Source of the DNA: an uncultured Solimonas sp.
GTDB lineage: Bacteria; Pseudomonadota; Gammaproteobacteria; Nevskiales; Nevskiaceae
Assembly: GCA_946478985.1 (NCBI GenBank)
Contig: CAMLDZ010000015.1
Span: 1 to 42,223 of the forward strand
Length of the DNA: 42,223 nucleotides
Direction of reading: 5' to 3'
Shown here: piece by piece, positions 16,556 to 26,020 of the stretch
How the letters are laid out: each line of letters begins with the position of its first letter
Numbering within the stretch: the first letter of the stretch is position 1
The notes under the pieces: generated by a model
Databases searched by the model: none
What the model was told of the DNA's origin: nothing
What the model saw: only the letters and a program-made list of their open reading frames with translations
Position numbers and translations under genes: made by a program

Positions 16556-19500
16556 GCGGACCTCAGCACGCTGCGCAGCTCGGCCAGCAACTGGTCTTCC
16601 TGATACGGCTTGATCAGATAACGATCGACGCCGAGACCGGCGGCGCGCTCGCGATGCTTGTCGCCGGAGCGCGAGGTGATCATCAGGATCGGCGTCTGCG
16701 CGATGCGCGGGCTGTTGCGGATGAACGCGGCGACTTCGAAGCCGTCGGCGCGCGGCATCTCGATGTCGAGCAGCACCGCCGCCGGCGCGTGCGTCTGCAA
16801 CTGCGCCATCGCATCCAGACCGTCCTTGGCGGTCAGCACCGCATAGCCATGCCGCTGCAGCAGGCGCTCGGTGACGCGGCGGATCGTCAGCGAATCGTCG
16901 ACCACCATGATCTGCCTGGGCGCCGCGCTGCCGGCCGGCGGCTCACCGAAGCTGCGCAGCGCGCGCCGCGCCTCGTCCTGCGCGAGCGCGGCGACGTCGA
17001 GCACCAATGCCGCGCTGCCGTCGGCGAGGATGGTCGCGCTCATCACGCCGGGCACGCTGCTGACCTGCACGCCGACTGCCTTGGAGATGATTTCGCGGCT
17101 GCCGATCAGACGGTCGACGACGACCGCGTAACGGCGCTCGCCGCCGCCGACGCCCTCGCTGCGGCGGACCAGGATCGCATGCAGCATGCGCGCCTCGCTG
17201 GCCGGCGGCAGCGCCGCCTCGCTGCCGACGAAATCGCCGAGATAACGCACGCGGTAGTCGCTGCCGCCGTACGGGAAGTCCTCGCCGCTGGCGATCTGCT
17301 CGCGCGACAGCCGCGCGATGCCTTCGACGCTGGCCAGCGGCAGCGCATAGGTTTCACCGCCGACCGTCACCAGCAAGGCCTGCGACAGGGCCAGGTTCAG
17401 CGGCAGGCGCACGGTGAAGCGCGCACCGGCGCCGCTCTGCGAGCTGATGTCGATGCTGCCGCCGAGCTGCTTGACCTCAGCCGAGACGACGTCCAGACCG
17501 ACGCCGCGACCCGCGCTCTGGGTCAGCTCGCGCGCCGTCGAGAAGCCCGGCATGAAGATGAAGGGCAGCGCCGCTTCGTCGCTCAGCGGCGGCGCCTGCG
17601 CCGGCACCAGGCCGCGGCGCACTGCGGCCTCGCGGATCGCGTCGAAGTCCAGGCCATTGCCATCGTCGCGCAGTTCGACTCGCAGCTGCGTGCCCTCGCG
17701 CCACAGCCGCAGCTGGATCTCGCCCGCCGCCGGCTTGCCGCGCTGCAGGCGCAGCTCCGGCGTCTCGATGCCGTGCACGACGGCATTGCGGATCAGGTGC
17801 TCCAGCGGCGCAGTCAGGCGGTCGAGCACCTTGCGGTCCAGCTCCGCCTCGATGCCGCTGAAGACGATCTCCACCTGTTTGCCGGTCTCTGCCGCCGTCT
17901 GTACGGCCACGCGCTGCAGGCGCGCAGCCTGGCGCGAGAACGGCACCATCAGCGTGCCCATCAGGCTTTGCTGGATGGTGGCGTTGACGCGCGCCTGCTG
18001 CTGCAGCAGCGTCACCGACTGCTGCGCCAGCGTATCGAGCGTGCCGTGGATGGCGCCCAGATCGCCGACCGATTCGGACAATGCGCGCGACAGCTCCTGC
18101 ATGCGCGTGTAGCGATCCAGCTCCAGCGGATCGAACTCGCCGGCGTAGCGGTCGGCACTGCCGAGCTGGGTGCGGCCGCGCGCGGCGATCTGCGCTTCGG
18201 TTTCGATATCCAGCTGCCGCAGCTGCTCGCGGACGCGCGCGACGGCCTGCGCCATTTCCGCCAGCTGCGTCTGCATGCCACTGTGCTGCTCTTCGAGCCG
18301 CGCCCGGTGGATCGACATTTCGCCGGCTTCGCCGAGCATGCCGTCGAGCAGTTCGACCGGCACGCGTGCGGTCTCGCGCGGCACGCCGATCGGCCCGAGG
18401 TCTTCTTCGGCCGGCCGCCAGAACAGCTCGGGGTCCCAGCTGCCGGGCGCGACCATCACCGCTGCCTGCGGCGCGCTGATGCGCTCGAGCAGGCCGCGCA
18501 GATCACCGCGCTCGGCACGTTCGAGCAGGCCGCGCAAGGCATCGATGGCGCCGGCCAGCGGCGCCAGCATGGCGGCGTCGACGGCCTCCGAGGCGAGCAG
18601 CGCGGCGACGCGGGTCTCCAGCTCGTGTGCGGTGTCGCCGATCGCCAGCAGGCCGGTGCTGCGCGCGCCGCCCTTGAGCGTGTGCAGCGCGCGTTGCAGC
18701 TCCAGCGCGGCACCGGACTGGCCGGGCAGCACCTGCCAGCGCGCATAGGCCTGTTCGATCTGCTCGAACAGCTCGCGCCCTTCGAGCGCGAAGCTACGCA
18801 CCGTCTCGTCGTCGACGCCGATGACCAGCGGCTGCATCGATACTTCCGCCGGGGTCTCCGCCGGGGCCGTCCAGCCGCTGTCATCGAGGCGCAGATGCGC
18901 CGGCGCTGCGTCCGGCGCCGACGCCTGCGACGGCGCGCCACCGACGGCCGGCGCGCTGGCGAGCTCGCCGGCGTCAGCCGCCTCAGCCGTGCCGGGCGGC
19001 GGCAAGGCCGCGGTGTCGACGGCCGGCGCCGGATTCCAGACCGGCAAGGCGCTGTCGAGCAGCGAGGAGCCGAACTCGGCCGCGGGCGGCTCCGGCGGCA
19101 CCTCGGCCGGCTCGTCGAGCGGCGCGGCATCGAATGCGAGCCGGGAAGCCGGCGCCTCGTCGAAACCGGGGGTCTGCAGCGGATCCGCCAGCGGCGGTGC
19201 GCCGGCGAGCGCGTCCAGCAAGGCCTGCAGATCGGGCAGCGCACCGCGGCGCAGGTCGTCGACGGCGCCATGCAGCACGATGCCGGCCGAGCGCAGCAGG
19301 GCCACGTCCGGCAGGCTGCCCGGCGGCCGCGCGTCGATCAGGGTTTCGAGCCGGTGCGCCGCCTCGCCCATCTGCGCCAGACCGGCGACCCGCGCGCTGC
19401 CCTTGAGGGTGTGCAGGGTGCGCATCAGCGCGTCGATCGCGGCGCCCGGCGCGGCGTCGCCGTCGAGCGCCGCGACGCCGCGCTCATAGGCTTCGAGCAG

Positions 19501-22500
19501 TTCCTCGGCCTCGGCGGCAAAGATGTCGAGCAGCTCGGCGTCGAGGCCGTGCGTCTGCGGCGACAGCGGTGGCAGCAGATCCAGCGGCGAGCTCAGCGGC
19601 GGCAGATCCGGCGCGACGGCGCCGGTCTCGACTGGCGACGGCTCGCGTGGCGCCATGGACTCAAGGGGCGCCTCGGTCTGGTCCCCGACCGGCGGCGCGA
19701 CCGCCAGTCCGCTGGCGTCCGCCGCCGTGGCCTGCCAGTTGAGCGCCTCGATCTGCGCACGCAGCGCCGCGCCATCGGCGCCGCGGCCATCGCGGTAGTC
19801 GTCGAGCTGCTGGTACAGGGCCTCGCAGACCGCATGCAGGGCCGCAAACGCCGCGGCGCTCGGCGGCCGCTGCAGGCTCTGCGCGGCATCCAGGCGCCGC
19901 TGCAGGGCACTGGCGGCCTGCCCCAGCGCCGGGCAGCCGGCCATGTGCGCGGCGCCGGCCAGCGTGTGGAACAGGGTCTGCAGCTCCTGGCGCGGAGCGT
20001 CGCTGTCCGGCGACTGCATCCAGTCGCGCAGCAAGGCCTCGGCCTTCTCGATCAGCTCGAAGGCCTCGCTGGCGAAGATCTCGGCCAGACGGCGCGCCTC
20101 GTCGTCGACCTGCAGCGCGGCGACACTGCCCTGCAGCGATTCGATCTGCTCGATCCACAGCCGCGCGTCCTGATGCGCGACGGCCGGCGTACCGGCTTGC
20201 GCGCACCAGCGCTGCAGGGTGTGGCTGGCGGCTTCGAGCAGGGTCAGCGCCGCATCGTCCAGCGGCTCGCCGGCGGCATGCAGGTGCTCCAGCCAGCGCT
20301 CCAGCGCTGCCGCCAGCTCGCTGACGGCCGGCGCCTCGACCACGCGCGCGGCGCCGCGCAAGGTGTGGAAGGCGCGGATCATGTCGGCCGGCAAGAGGTG
20401 ACGGTGCAGATGCCGGTCCAGGCCGGCCAGCCAGCGCTCGACTTCGCCGAGTCGCGCGGCGGCGTCGTCGCGGAACACCGCGGCGATGTCCTGCGGCGAG
20501 GCCGCGTCGGGGTCCTGGCCGTCGGCGTAGACCTGCGCGCGCGCCGCCAGCTGCTGCGCCACCGCGCTGGCCGGCGCGCCGTCGCGGAACGCGGCGATCT
20601 CGGCCGGCAGCGCCGCCACCGCGGCATCGACCAGATGGACGATGCCGGCGCCCGGTGCCAGCGAGCTATCAAGCACCTGGTTGAGCAAGCGCTCGATGGA
20701 CCAGGCGAACTCGCCGAGTTCGTTGGCGCCCACCGTGCGGCCGCTGCCCTTGAGGGTGTGGAAGCCGCGCCGCAGCGTCGCCAGCCGCTCGCGGTCGTGC
20801 GGATCGCGCGTCCAGCTGCCCAGGGTCTCGCGCAGCGTCGCCAGCACCTCGTCGGCCTCGTCGAGGAAGACGGCGCGGATCTCCGCATCGTCGCCGGCCG
20901 CCGGCATCGGCGGCGCCGCGAACGCCGGCGCGGCAGCCGGCAGGGTGTCGTCGAGCGCCTGCATCTCCAGCGGCGCCGCCGCGGCCGGCTCGCGCCTCGC
21001 GATGCCCACCTGGGCTTCGATCGCGGCGACCGCCGCATCGATGCGTTCGGCGAGCAGGGCAACCAGCGGCGAACCGTCGCGCTCCGATTCCAGGTAGTAC
21101 TCCAGCGCCGCGATCGCGTCGGCGAAGCGCTCGGCGAGCGCCGGCTGGCTGCGCATCTGTGCGAACGCGGTGCCGGCGACGAAGCGCTGCAGTCGCCGCG
21201 CGGCGTCGGCGACCGCCTGCCGCTCGACGATCTCGCAGCCGGCCGCCAGTTCGTCGATCAGCAGCGCCGCGTCGGGCAGTTCGGCAGCGCTGCCGTCACG
21301 CAGGAAGCCGCCGACGATGGTCTTGACACGCGCCAGGTTGACCAGGGACTCCCGCGACAAGGCCTGCAGACCTTCGGCGACATCGCGCGGCGTCGGCGTA
21401 TCCTCGGCCAGCTCCGGCAGCGACGGCGCCGCGCTTGGACGCAGCTGGCGGAACAAGGCGTCGTCGAGGCTGCTTTCCACGCGCAGGATCGATTCGGCGA
21501 GCGCCAGCCACCGCGCGGCGCCGGGCTGCTCGCCGAGGGTATCCAGCGTGCGCGCCTGATTGGCCACCGCCTGCTGCAGCACCACCAGGCCCAGGCCGCC
21601 CAGGACATCGGCGATGCGGCGCAGGCCGGCACCGGTCGCCGCCAGCTGATCGGCGCTGGCGCCACCGGCGCGCACCGCCAGATCGATGTGATCCTTGACG
21701 CGCAGGAAGTCGCTGCGGATTTCCTCGGCGACCCGCGTCAGCAGCCGCGTGTCCGGACCATGCAGGCGACGGCGGCGGGCTTCGAGCTCGTCCGGATCGG
21801 GCAGCAGCGCCTCCAGCCCGTACTGCAGGCGCAGCGCGCTGACGCGCGGACCCTTGGCTTGCGAGCGGCCGATCAGGAACAGCAGCTGCGCGCCGAGATC
21901 GGCCAGGCCGACCGCGGCATTCTCGCCCTGCTCGCCGATCAGGCGGATCTGCTGGTCGACGCGACCGAGCAGGCGTTTGAGGTCCATCGAGCTATCCAGC
22001 CCGCGACCGAGCAAGGCTTCGATCGCTGCCGCGGCGATGCGCAGCAGCTGCCGCGTATCGACCCGACGCGCATGGCCGGCCAGCTGCTCGGCGATCTTGC
22101 CGAGCCGCGCCGCCGACGGCAGGGCGTCCGGCGCATTGCGGATCCACGCCAGCAGCGAGGCCTGGAACGCCGGCGCGAAGCGCCGCGCCTGCAGCCCCAG
22201 CAGACCGTCCTCGGGCAAGGGCTCGACCGGCGGCAGCGGCAGGTCGAGCAGCAGCAGTTGCGCGGCGAACAGTTCCGCCTCGGTCAGCACCGGCTGGCCG
22301 CGTGCCAGGCGCAGCTCGTTGATGGCCGGCTGCAGCAGCAGCGCGCAGTCGTCCATCCGCTCGGCGACGGCCTGCAGATAGTCACCGGTCTGGGCGATGG
22401 CGCCCAGCAGCGCCGCATAGAGTTCGTCGGGCGCGGCCGGCCGCCGCACCGTCAGATCGGCGAGCGCCGCCAGCATCTCGTCGGCCAGCAGCTGCGCGCC

Positions 22501-22692
22501 GCTGCAGCGGATCATCGCCGCGGTACCGCGGATCAGCCTGAGTTCGCCCGCCGCCTGCGGCAGCGCCGCGCTGTCGTGGACCTGTTCGTGCGCCTGCTCG
22601 ATCAGGGCCCGGGCGCGCCCGAGACTCTGGTCGAGTTCGCCACGCACCCACTGCAGCGCGCTGTGGCGATGTGGATCGGCCGGTCCGTTCAT
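16552..22692 (-). CDS. chpA: ChpA: hybrid chemotaxis kinase with multiple Hpt domains
   Basis: 2046 aa from the ATG at 22692, ten bases after pilI; the open frame further upstream is a shadow of pilI. Five Hpt domains carry the phosphoacceptor in HTL(K/R/A)G motifs: H645, H776, H909, H1094 and H1337. The N-terminal 600 residues are helical and contain a degenerate Hpt-like segment (LRLIRGTAAMIRCSG) without His. Next come a CheA-type dimerisation helix pair (about 1445-1560), the HATPase (N-box NAVVHGIE near 1637, GRGVGLDVV near 1731), a CheW-type domain (about 1775-1900) and a receiver (phosphoacceptor D1976 in LLDIEMPRADG). It controls twitching motility through PilG and PilH. Pseudomonas ChpA is longer, about 2470 aa. 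Confidence 0.95.
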   Translation of the reverse strand: MNGPADPHRHSALQWVRGELDQSLGRARALIEQAHEQVHDSAALPQAAGELRLIRGTAAMIRCSGAQLLADEMLAALADLTVRRPAAPDELYAALLGAIAQTGDYLQAVAERMDDCALLLQPAINELRLARGQPVLTEAELFAAQLLLLDLPLPPVEPLPEDGLLGLQARRFAPAFQASLLAWIRNAPDALPSAARLGKIAEQLAGHARRVDTRQLLRIAAAAIEALLGRGLDSSMDLKRLLGRVDQQIRLIGEQGENAAVGLADLGAQLLFLIGRSQAKGPRVSALRLQYGLEALLPDPDELEARRRRLHGPDTRLLTRVAEEIRSDFLRVKDHIDLAVRAGGASADQLAATGAGLRRIADVLGGLGLVVLQQAVANQARTLDTLGEQPGAARWLALAESILRVESSLDDALFRQLRPSAAPSLPELAEDTPTPRDVAEGLQALSRESLVNLARVKTIVGGFLRDGSAAELPDAALLIDELAAGCEIVERQAVADAARRLQRFVAGTAFAQMRSQPALAERFADAIAALEYYLESERDGSPLVALLAERIDAAVAAIEAQVGIARREPAAAAPLEMQALDDTLPAAAPAFAAPPMPAAGDDAEIRAVFLDEADEVLATLRETLGSWTRDPHDRERLATLRRGFHTLKGSGRTVGANELGEFAWSIERLLNQVLDSSLAPGAGIVHLVDAAVAALPAEIAAFRDGAPASAVAQQLAARAQVYADGQDPDAASPQDIAAVFRDDAAARLGEVERWLAGLDRHLHRHLLPADMIRAFHTLRGAARVVEAPAVSELAAALERWLEHLHAAGEPLDDAALTLLEAASHTLQRWCAQAGTPAVAHQDARLWIEQIESLQGSVAALQVDDEARRLAEIFASEAFELIEKAEALLRDWMQSPDSDAPRQELQTLFHTLAGAAHMAGCPALGQAASALQRRLDAAQSLQRPPSAAAFAALHAVCEALYQQLDDYRDGRGADGAALRAQIEALNWQATAADASGLAVAPPVGDQTEAPLESMAPREPSPVETGAVAPDLPPLSSPLDLLPPLSPQTHGLDAELLDIFAAEAEELLEAYERGVAALDGDAAPGAAIDALMRTLHTLKGSARVAGLAQMGEAAHRLETLIDARPPGSLPDVALLRSAGIVLHGAVDDLRRGALPDLQALLDALAGAPPLADPLQTPGFDEAPASRLAFDAAPLDEPAEVPPEPPAAEFGSSLLDSALPVWNPAPAVDTAALPPPGTAEAADAGELASAPAVGGAPSQASAPDAAPAHLRLDDSGWTAPAETPAEVSMQPLVIGVDDETVRSFALEGRELFEQIEQAYARWQVLPGQSGAALELQRALHTLKGGARSTGLLAIGDTAHELETRVAALLASEAVDAAMLAPLAGAIDALRGLLERAERGDLRGLLERISAPQAAVMVAPGSWDPELFWRPAEEDLGPIGVPRETARVPVELLDGMLGEAGEMSIHRARLEEQHSGMQTQLAEMAQAVARVREQLRQLDIETEAQIAARGRTQLGSADRYAGEFDPLELDRYTRMQELSRALSESVGDLGAIHGTLDTLAQQSVTLLQQQARVNATIQQSLMGTLMVPFSRQAARLQRVAVQTAAETGKQVEIVFSGIEAELDRKVLDRLTAPLEHLIRNAVVHGIETPELRLQRGKPAAGEIQLRLWREGTQLRVELRDDGNGLDFDAIREAAVRRGLVPAQAPPLSDEAALPFIFMPGFSTARELTQSAGRGVGLDVVSAEVKQLGGSIDISSQSGAGARFTVRLPLNLALSQALLVTVGGETYALPLASVEGIARLSREQIASGEDFPYGGSDYRVRYLGDFVGSEAALPPASEARMLHAILVRRSEGVGGGERRYAVVVDRLIGSREIISKAVGVQVSSVPGVMSATILADGSAALVLDVAALAQDEARRALRSFGEPPAGSAAPRQIMVVDDSLTIRRVTERLLQRHGYAVLTAKDGLDAMAQLQTHAPAAVLLDIEMPRADGFEVAAFIRNSPRIAQTPILMITSRSGDKHRERAAGLGVDRYLIKPYQEDQLLAELRSVLRSA

Positions 22693-22702
22693 GAGGCGCG
22701 AT

Positions 22703-23257
22703 TCACAGTGCCGCGGCGCGGTAGGCCTCGCTGCGCACGAGGCGATGCAGGCTGAAGGCGTACCACGGCTGGCCGTCGCGGACGAAGGCGCCGAGCAGAT
22801 ACGGCGAGAATGGCGCGGCGTCGAGCTTGAGCGCGTTGCGCTGGTCGGCCGCGACGAACTGCCGGTAGCCGGCGATCTCGTCGACCAGCAGGCCGGCGGG
22901 CGTGGTCCGCGAATTGAGCACCAGCACCCGACGGCCGCGCGGATCGTCAGGCGGCGACAGGCCGAAGAAGCGCGCCAGATCGACGATCGCCAGCAGCTCG
23001 CCGCGCACATTGGCCAGCCCGCTGAGCCAGGGCTTGGCATTGGGAATGCGCGTGGCCGGCGGCGGCGCGATCACCTCGCGGACATCGCCGCGCGGCGCCA
23101 CGAACCAGCGCGAGCCGATGCGGAAGCCCAGCCCCGTCCAGCCCTGGCTGCGGCCGGCGGCATCGCCGGCATCGTCGCGCTGTGCCTGCAGCTGCGCCTC
23201 GAGCGCGCGCAGCAGCGCCAGCGGATCATCGCGCAGGCGGCGCAGGTCCGTGTTCAT
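22703..23257 (-). CDS. pilI: PilI, CheW-like coupling protein
   Basis: 184 aa with a CheW domain. The N-terminal 35 residues are polar and helical, then LGFRIGSRWFVAPRGDVREVI, AKPWLSGLANVRGELLAIVDLARFFG and VLVLNSRTTPAGLLVDEI form the barrel typical of PilI. It links the receptor PilJ to the kinase ChpA at the inner face of the membrane. It sits between pilG and chpA, as in the Pseudomonas order once pilH and pilJ are removed. It ends ten bases before chpA. The start at 23257 is taken as the first Met of the frame and is followed directly by conserved-looking sequence. Confidence 0.92.
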   Translation of the reverse strand: MNTDLRRLRDDPLALLRALEAQLQAQRDDAGDAAGRSQGWTGLGFRIGSRWFVAPRGDVREVIAPPPATRIPNAKPWLSGLANVRGELLAIVDLARFFGLSPPDDPRGRRVLVLNSRTTPAGLLVDEIAGYRQFVAADQRNALKLDAAPFSPYLLGAFVRDGQPWYAFSLHRLVRSEAYRAAAL

Positions 23258-23288
23258 CGGGCGCGCGACGTCGAGGGGAGCGAAAAGA

Positions 23289-23675
23289 TCAGCGCGGCGA
23301 ATAGGCGCGCACGGCGCCCAGCAGTTCGTCGCGCGTGAACGGCTTGGTCAGGTATTCGTCGGAACCGACGATGCGGCCGCGGGCGCGGTCGAACAAACCA
23401 TCCTTCGAGCTCAGCATGATCACCGGCGTCCCCCGGAAGCGCGGATTGTTCTTGATCAGTGCACAGGCCTGATAGCCGTCGAGCCTGGGCATCATGATGT
23501 CGATGAAGATGATATCCGGACGGTTATCGGAAATCTTCGACAGCGCCTCGAAACCGTCCTGCGCCGTCACCACCTCGTAGCCCTCGCGGGCCAGCAGCGT
23601 CTCCGCCGTGCGGCGGATCGTCTGGCTGTCGTCGATCACCATGACCCGCGTCGCCGTGCTTGCCTCGTTGGACAC
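23289..23675 (-). CDS. pilG: PilG, single-domain response regulator
   Basis: 128 aa receiver closely resembling Pseudomonas PilG: VMVIDDSQTIRRTAETLL, IIFIDIMMPRLDGYQACALIKNN, VIMLSSKDGLFDRARGRI and GSDEYLTKPF are all recognisable. The acidic pair (IDD), the phosphoacceptor Asp in FIDIMMP, the Ser of LSS and the Lys of TKPF are intact. It promotes pilus extension when phosphorylated by ChpA. Translation starts at GTG (23675), with GAGAGGA about five bases upstream, a strong ribosome site. It is the first gene of the minus-strand Pil-Chp block, divergent from gshA across 139 bp. An extended -10-like TGCTAAAAC on the minus strand near 23740 is a possible promoter. Confidence 0.95.
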   Translation of the reverse strand: MSNEASTATRVMVIDDSQTIRRTAETLLAREGYEVVTAQDGFEALSKISDNRPDIIFIDIMMPRLDGYQACALIKNNPRFRGTPVIMLSSKDGLFDRARGRIVGSDEYLTKPFTRDELLGAVRAYSPR

Positions 23676-23814
23676 TCGAATCCTCTCTAGGGCCTGTTAA
23701 CGCCAATGGCGCGACCACTGCACTGTTCGATGCGGTTTTAGCACAGTCCTTCCGGCACGGGTCCGGGCGCCGCCGAACGCGCACTGTCGGACGCCGAACG
23801 CGCTACCATGAAGC

Positions 23815-25149
23815 ATGAATGATGCCGCTCCGCCGCCGACCGTTCCCCGTCTGCTGACTGCGCAGACCGGGCCCCTGCTCCACCTCGAATCGACCGTACT
23901 CGGCCGCGCCGCCGACATCGAGGCCTGGTTCCGCGCGCAGTGGCTGAAAACGCCGCCGCCCTTCTACAGCTCGGTGGATCTGCGCAACGCCGGCTTCAAG
24001 CTGGCGCCAGTAGACACCAACCTGTTTCCCGGCGGCTTCAACAATCTGAATCCGGCTTTCGAGCCGCTGTGCATCCATGCCATCCAGGCGGCGATGCTGC
24101 GCGTCTGCCCGCAGGCCTGCGGCGTGCTGCTCGTGCCGGAGAACCACACCCGCAACAAGTTCTATCTCGAGAACGTCGCGACGCTCTTCGAGATGATCCA
24201 GAAGGCCGGTTTCAACGTGCGCATCGGCTCGCTGCTGCCGGAGCTGCGCGAGCCGACTGAACTGACGCTGGAGATTTCCGGCCGCAAGCTGCTGCTGGAG
24301 CCGCTGCGCCGTGATGGCGACCGCGTGCACGTCGGCGGCTTCTATCCCTGCCTGGTGCTGCTCAACAACGATCTGTCGGCCGGCGTACCGGCGATCCTGC
24401 AGGGCCTTGAGCAGGACATCATCCCGCCGCCCGATCTGGGCTGGCACCTGCGGCAGAAGTCCAACCACTTCGGCTTTTACCGCGAAGTCGCGCGCGAGTT
24501 CGGCCAGGTCGCCGGCCTCGACCCCTGGCTGGTCGATCCGCTGTTCCGCAATTGCGGGCAGATCAACTTCATGAAGCGCGAAGGCGAGGAGTGCCTGGAG
24601 GGCAATGTCGAGTTGCTGCTCGCCGACATTCGCGCCAAATACGCCGAGTACGACATCAAGGACGAGCCCTTCGTCATCATCAAGTCCGACGCCGGCACTT
24701 ACGGCATGGGCGTGATGACCGCGCGGAGTGTCGAGGACGTGCGCAGCATGAACCGCAAGGCGCGCACGCACATGTCGAGCGCCAAGGAAGGCCGCGAGGT
24801 CACGGGCGCCATCATTCAGGAAGGCGTCTACACCTTCGAGCGAATGGGCCCCGACGAGGCGACCGCCGAGCCGGTGGTCTACATGATCGATCGTTACGTG
24901 GTCGGCGGCTTCTACCGCCTGAACTCGCAGCGCGGCAATCAGGAAAACCTCAATGCGCCCGGCATGCGCTTCGAGCCGCTGGCATTCGACAAACCCTGCT
25001 GCACCCCGGACCCGAGCTGTGGCCCGGACGAGCGCCCCAACCGCTTCTACGCCTACGGCGTGGTGGCACGTCTGGCAGCGCTGGCGGCGGCCCGAGAAAT
25101 AGCCGCGGTCGCCGAGATCCGCGCCGAAACGGCCAGCGTCGCCGCCTGA
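23815..25149 (+). CDS. gshA: Glutamate-cysteine ligase, ferrooxidans-type GshA
   Basis: 444 aa. Catalyses the first step of glutathione synthesis, ATP-dependent joining of Glu and Cys, in the cytoplasm. The sequence fits the GshA family known from Acidithiobacillus and many proteobacteria (TIGR02049), which is unrelated in sequence to E. coli GshA: YSSVDLRNAGFKLAPVDTN, FPGGFNNLNPAF, LVPENHTRNKFY, RNCGQINFMKREGEEC and VIIKSDAGTYGMGVMTAR are visible. The last region resembles an ATP-grasp nucleotide loop. The C-terminal 20 residues are Ala-rich and poorly conserved. The start at 23815 is the first Met. It is divergent from pilG and lies about 870 bp before gshB, so both steps of the pathway are local. 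Confidence 0.93.
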   Translation: MNDAAPPPTVPRLLTAQTGPLLHLESTVLGRAADIEAWFRAQWLKTPPPFYSSVDLRNAGFKLAPVDTNLFPGGFNNLNPAFEPLCIHAIQAAMLRVCPQACGVLLVPENHTRNKFYLENVATLFEMIQKAGFNVRIGSLLPELREPTELTLEISGRKLLLEPLRRDGDRVHVGGFYPCLVLLNNDLSAGVPAILQGLEQDIIPPPDLGWHLRQKSNHFGFYREVAREFGQVAGLDPWLVDPLFRNCGQINFMKREGEECLEGNVELLLADIRAKYAEYDIKDEPFVIIKSDAGTYGMGVMTARSVEDVRSMNRKARTHMSSAKEGREVTGAIIQEGVYTFERMGPDEATAEPVVYMIDRYVVGGFYRLNSQRGNQENLNAPGMRFEPLAFDKPCCTPDPSCGPDERPNRFYAYGVVARLAALAAAREIAAVAEIRAETASVAA

Positions 25150-25220
25150 TCGCCCGGGCCGCCACGCCACCCTGGCACCCGATTTGCGTCGTCGGGGGCA
25201 TCGTCTCTGGGAAGCCCGCG

Positions 25221-25988
25221 ATGTCACTGCGTCGATTCATCCTCACCGCGCTGCTGTCGGCCGCGCCGCTGGCGGTGCAGACCGCCAGCGGCGCAGACTG
25301 CAGGCTCGGCGATGCCCTGCCGCTGAAGCTGTTCGCGACCACGCCGGACATGCTGTTCGAGGCGGCCACCGAACCCGTGGTGACGCGCAGCTATCAGCCG
25401 GGCGAGGCGCTGACGGTGAAACCCGGCGAGGTGCTGCTGCGCCGGCAGGTGCAGGCCACCGCCAGCGGTGCCCGCTTCGATCGCGACATCCATTACCGCT
25501 CGGGCATGCCGCTGTCCAACGACTACCTGCTCAAGGCCGACACCGCTTATCCGTTGCTCGCCGTGCCGCGGGCGCCGGCGCTGCGCGCGCTGCAGCTGCC
25601 GGCGCGCAAGGACGGAGTCGACGAATACCTGTTCCTCAATGCCGAGGGCCAGCTCTGCGAACGGGTGATGACGTACAAGCAGCAGCGCGAGTTTCTCAGC
25701 TACAGCGCCGGCAGCTACCGCGCCGAGCCGGCTCAGGCCGCGCAGATCGAGGGCGCGACGCCCGAGGCCGGGCGCAGCCGCGGCCAGACCATCGCGCTGA
25801 GCAGCATCGACGCCATCGCTTTCGAGCTGATCTCGCGGCCGAGCGTCGACGGCGTCATGGGCGAAGCGATCAAGCAGTCCTTCGACCGCCAGAAGCGCCA
25901 GCTCGACTTCGCCGGCTACACGCTGGCGGTTGATTCCGTCAGCAACGATGGCGTGACCTTCAAGGTGCTGGCCGAACCCGGTCCCTGA
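25221..25988 (+). CDS. Exported protein of unknown function between gshA and gshB
   Basis: 255 aa from the ATG at 25221, 71 bp after gshA. The signal peptide (Arg pair, hydrophobic stretch, cleavage after ASG-A near residue 24) directs it to the periplasm. The mature protein has two Cys (near the N-terminus and in GQLCERV), possibly a disulfide. It is beta-rich with a duplicated feel (VKPGEVLLRRQVQ, IHYRSGMPLSNDYLLKAD), then a long helix (VMGEAIKQSFDRQKRQ). No known family is recognised. Its place between gshA and gshB suggests co-expression with glutathione synthesis, but nothing in the sequence shows a thiol role. Confidence 0.7.
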   Translation: MSLRRFILTALLSAAPLAVQTASGADCRLGDALPLKLFATTPDMLFEAATEPVVTRSYQPGEALTVKPGEVLLRRQVQATASGARFDRDIHYRSGMPLSNDYLLKADTAYPLLAVPRAPALRALQLPARKDGVDEYLFLNAEGQLCERVMTYKQQREFLSYSAGSYRAEPAQAAQIEGATPEAGRSRGQTIALSSIDAIAFELISRPSVDGVMGEAIKQSFDRQKRQLDFAGYTLAVDSVSNDGVTFKVLAEPGP

Positions 25989-26020
25989 GCCCGGCGCGGC
26001 TTTGCGTTACGCTGCCGCGC

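Noticed and set aside
16513..22755. A 2080-residue open frame on the plus strand opposite chpA
   Set aside because: It is antisense to the well-supported ChpA kinase, is dominated by Arg, Gln and Ala, and shows no domain. It arises from the high GC content at codon position three.
22693..23040. Upstream extension of chpA through pilI
   Set aside because: PilI is a clear CheW-domain gene in this stretch, and the extended frame has a shadow-like composition.
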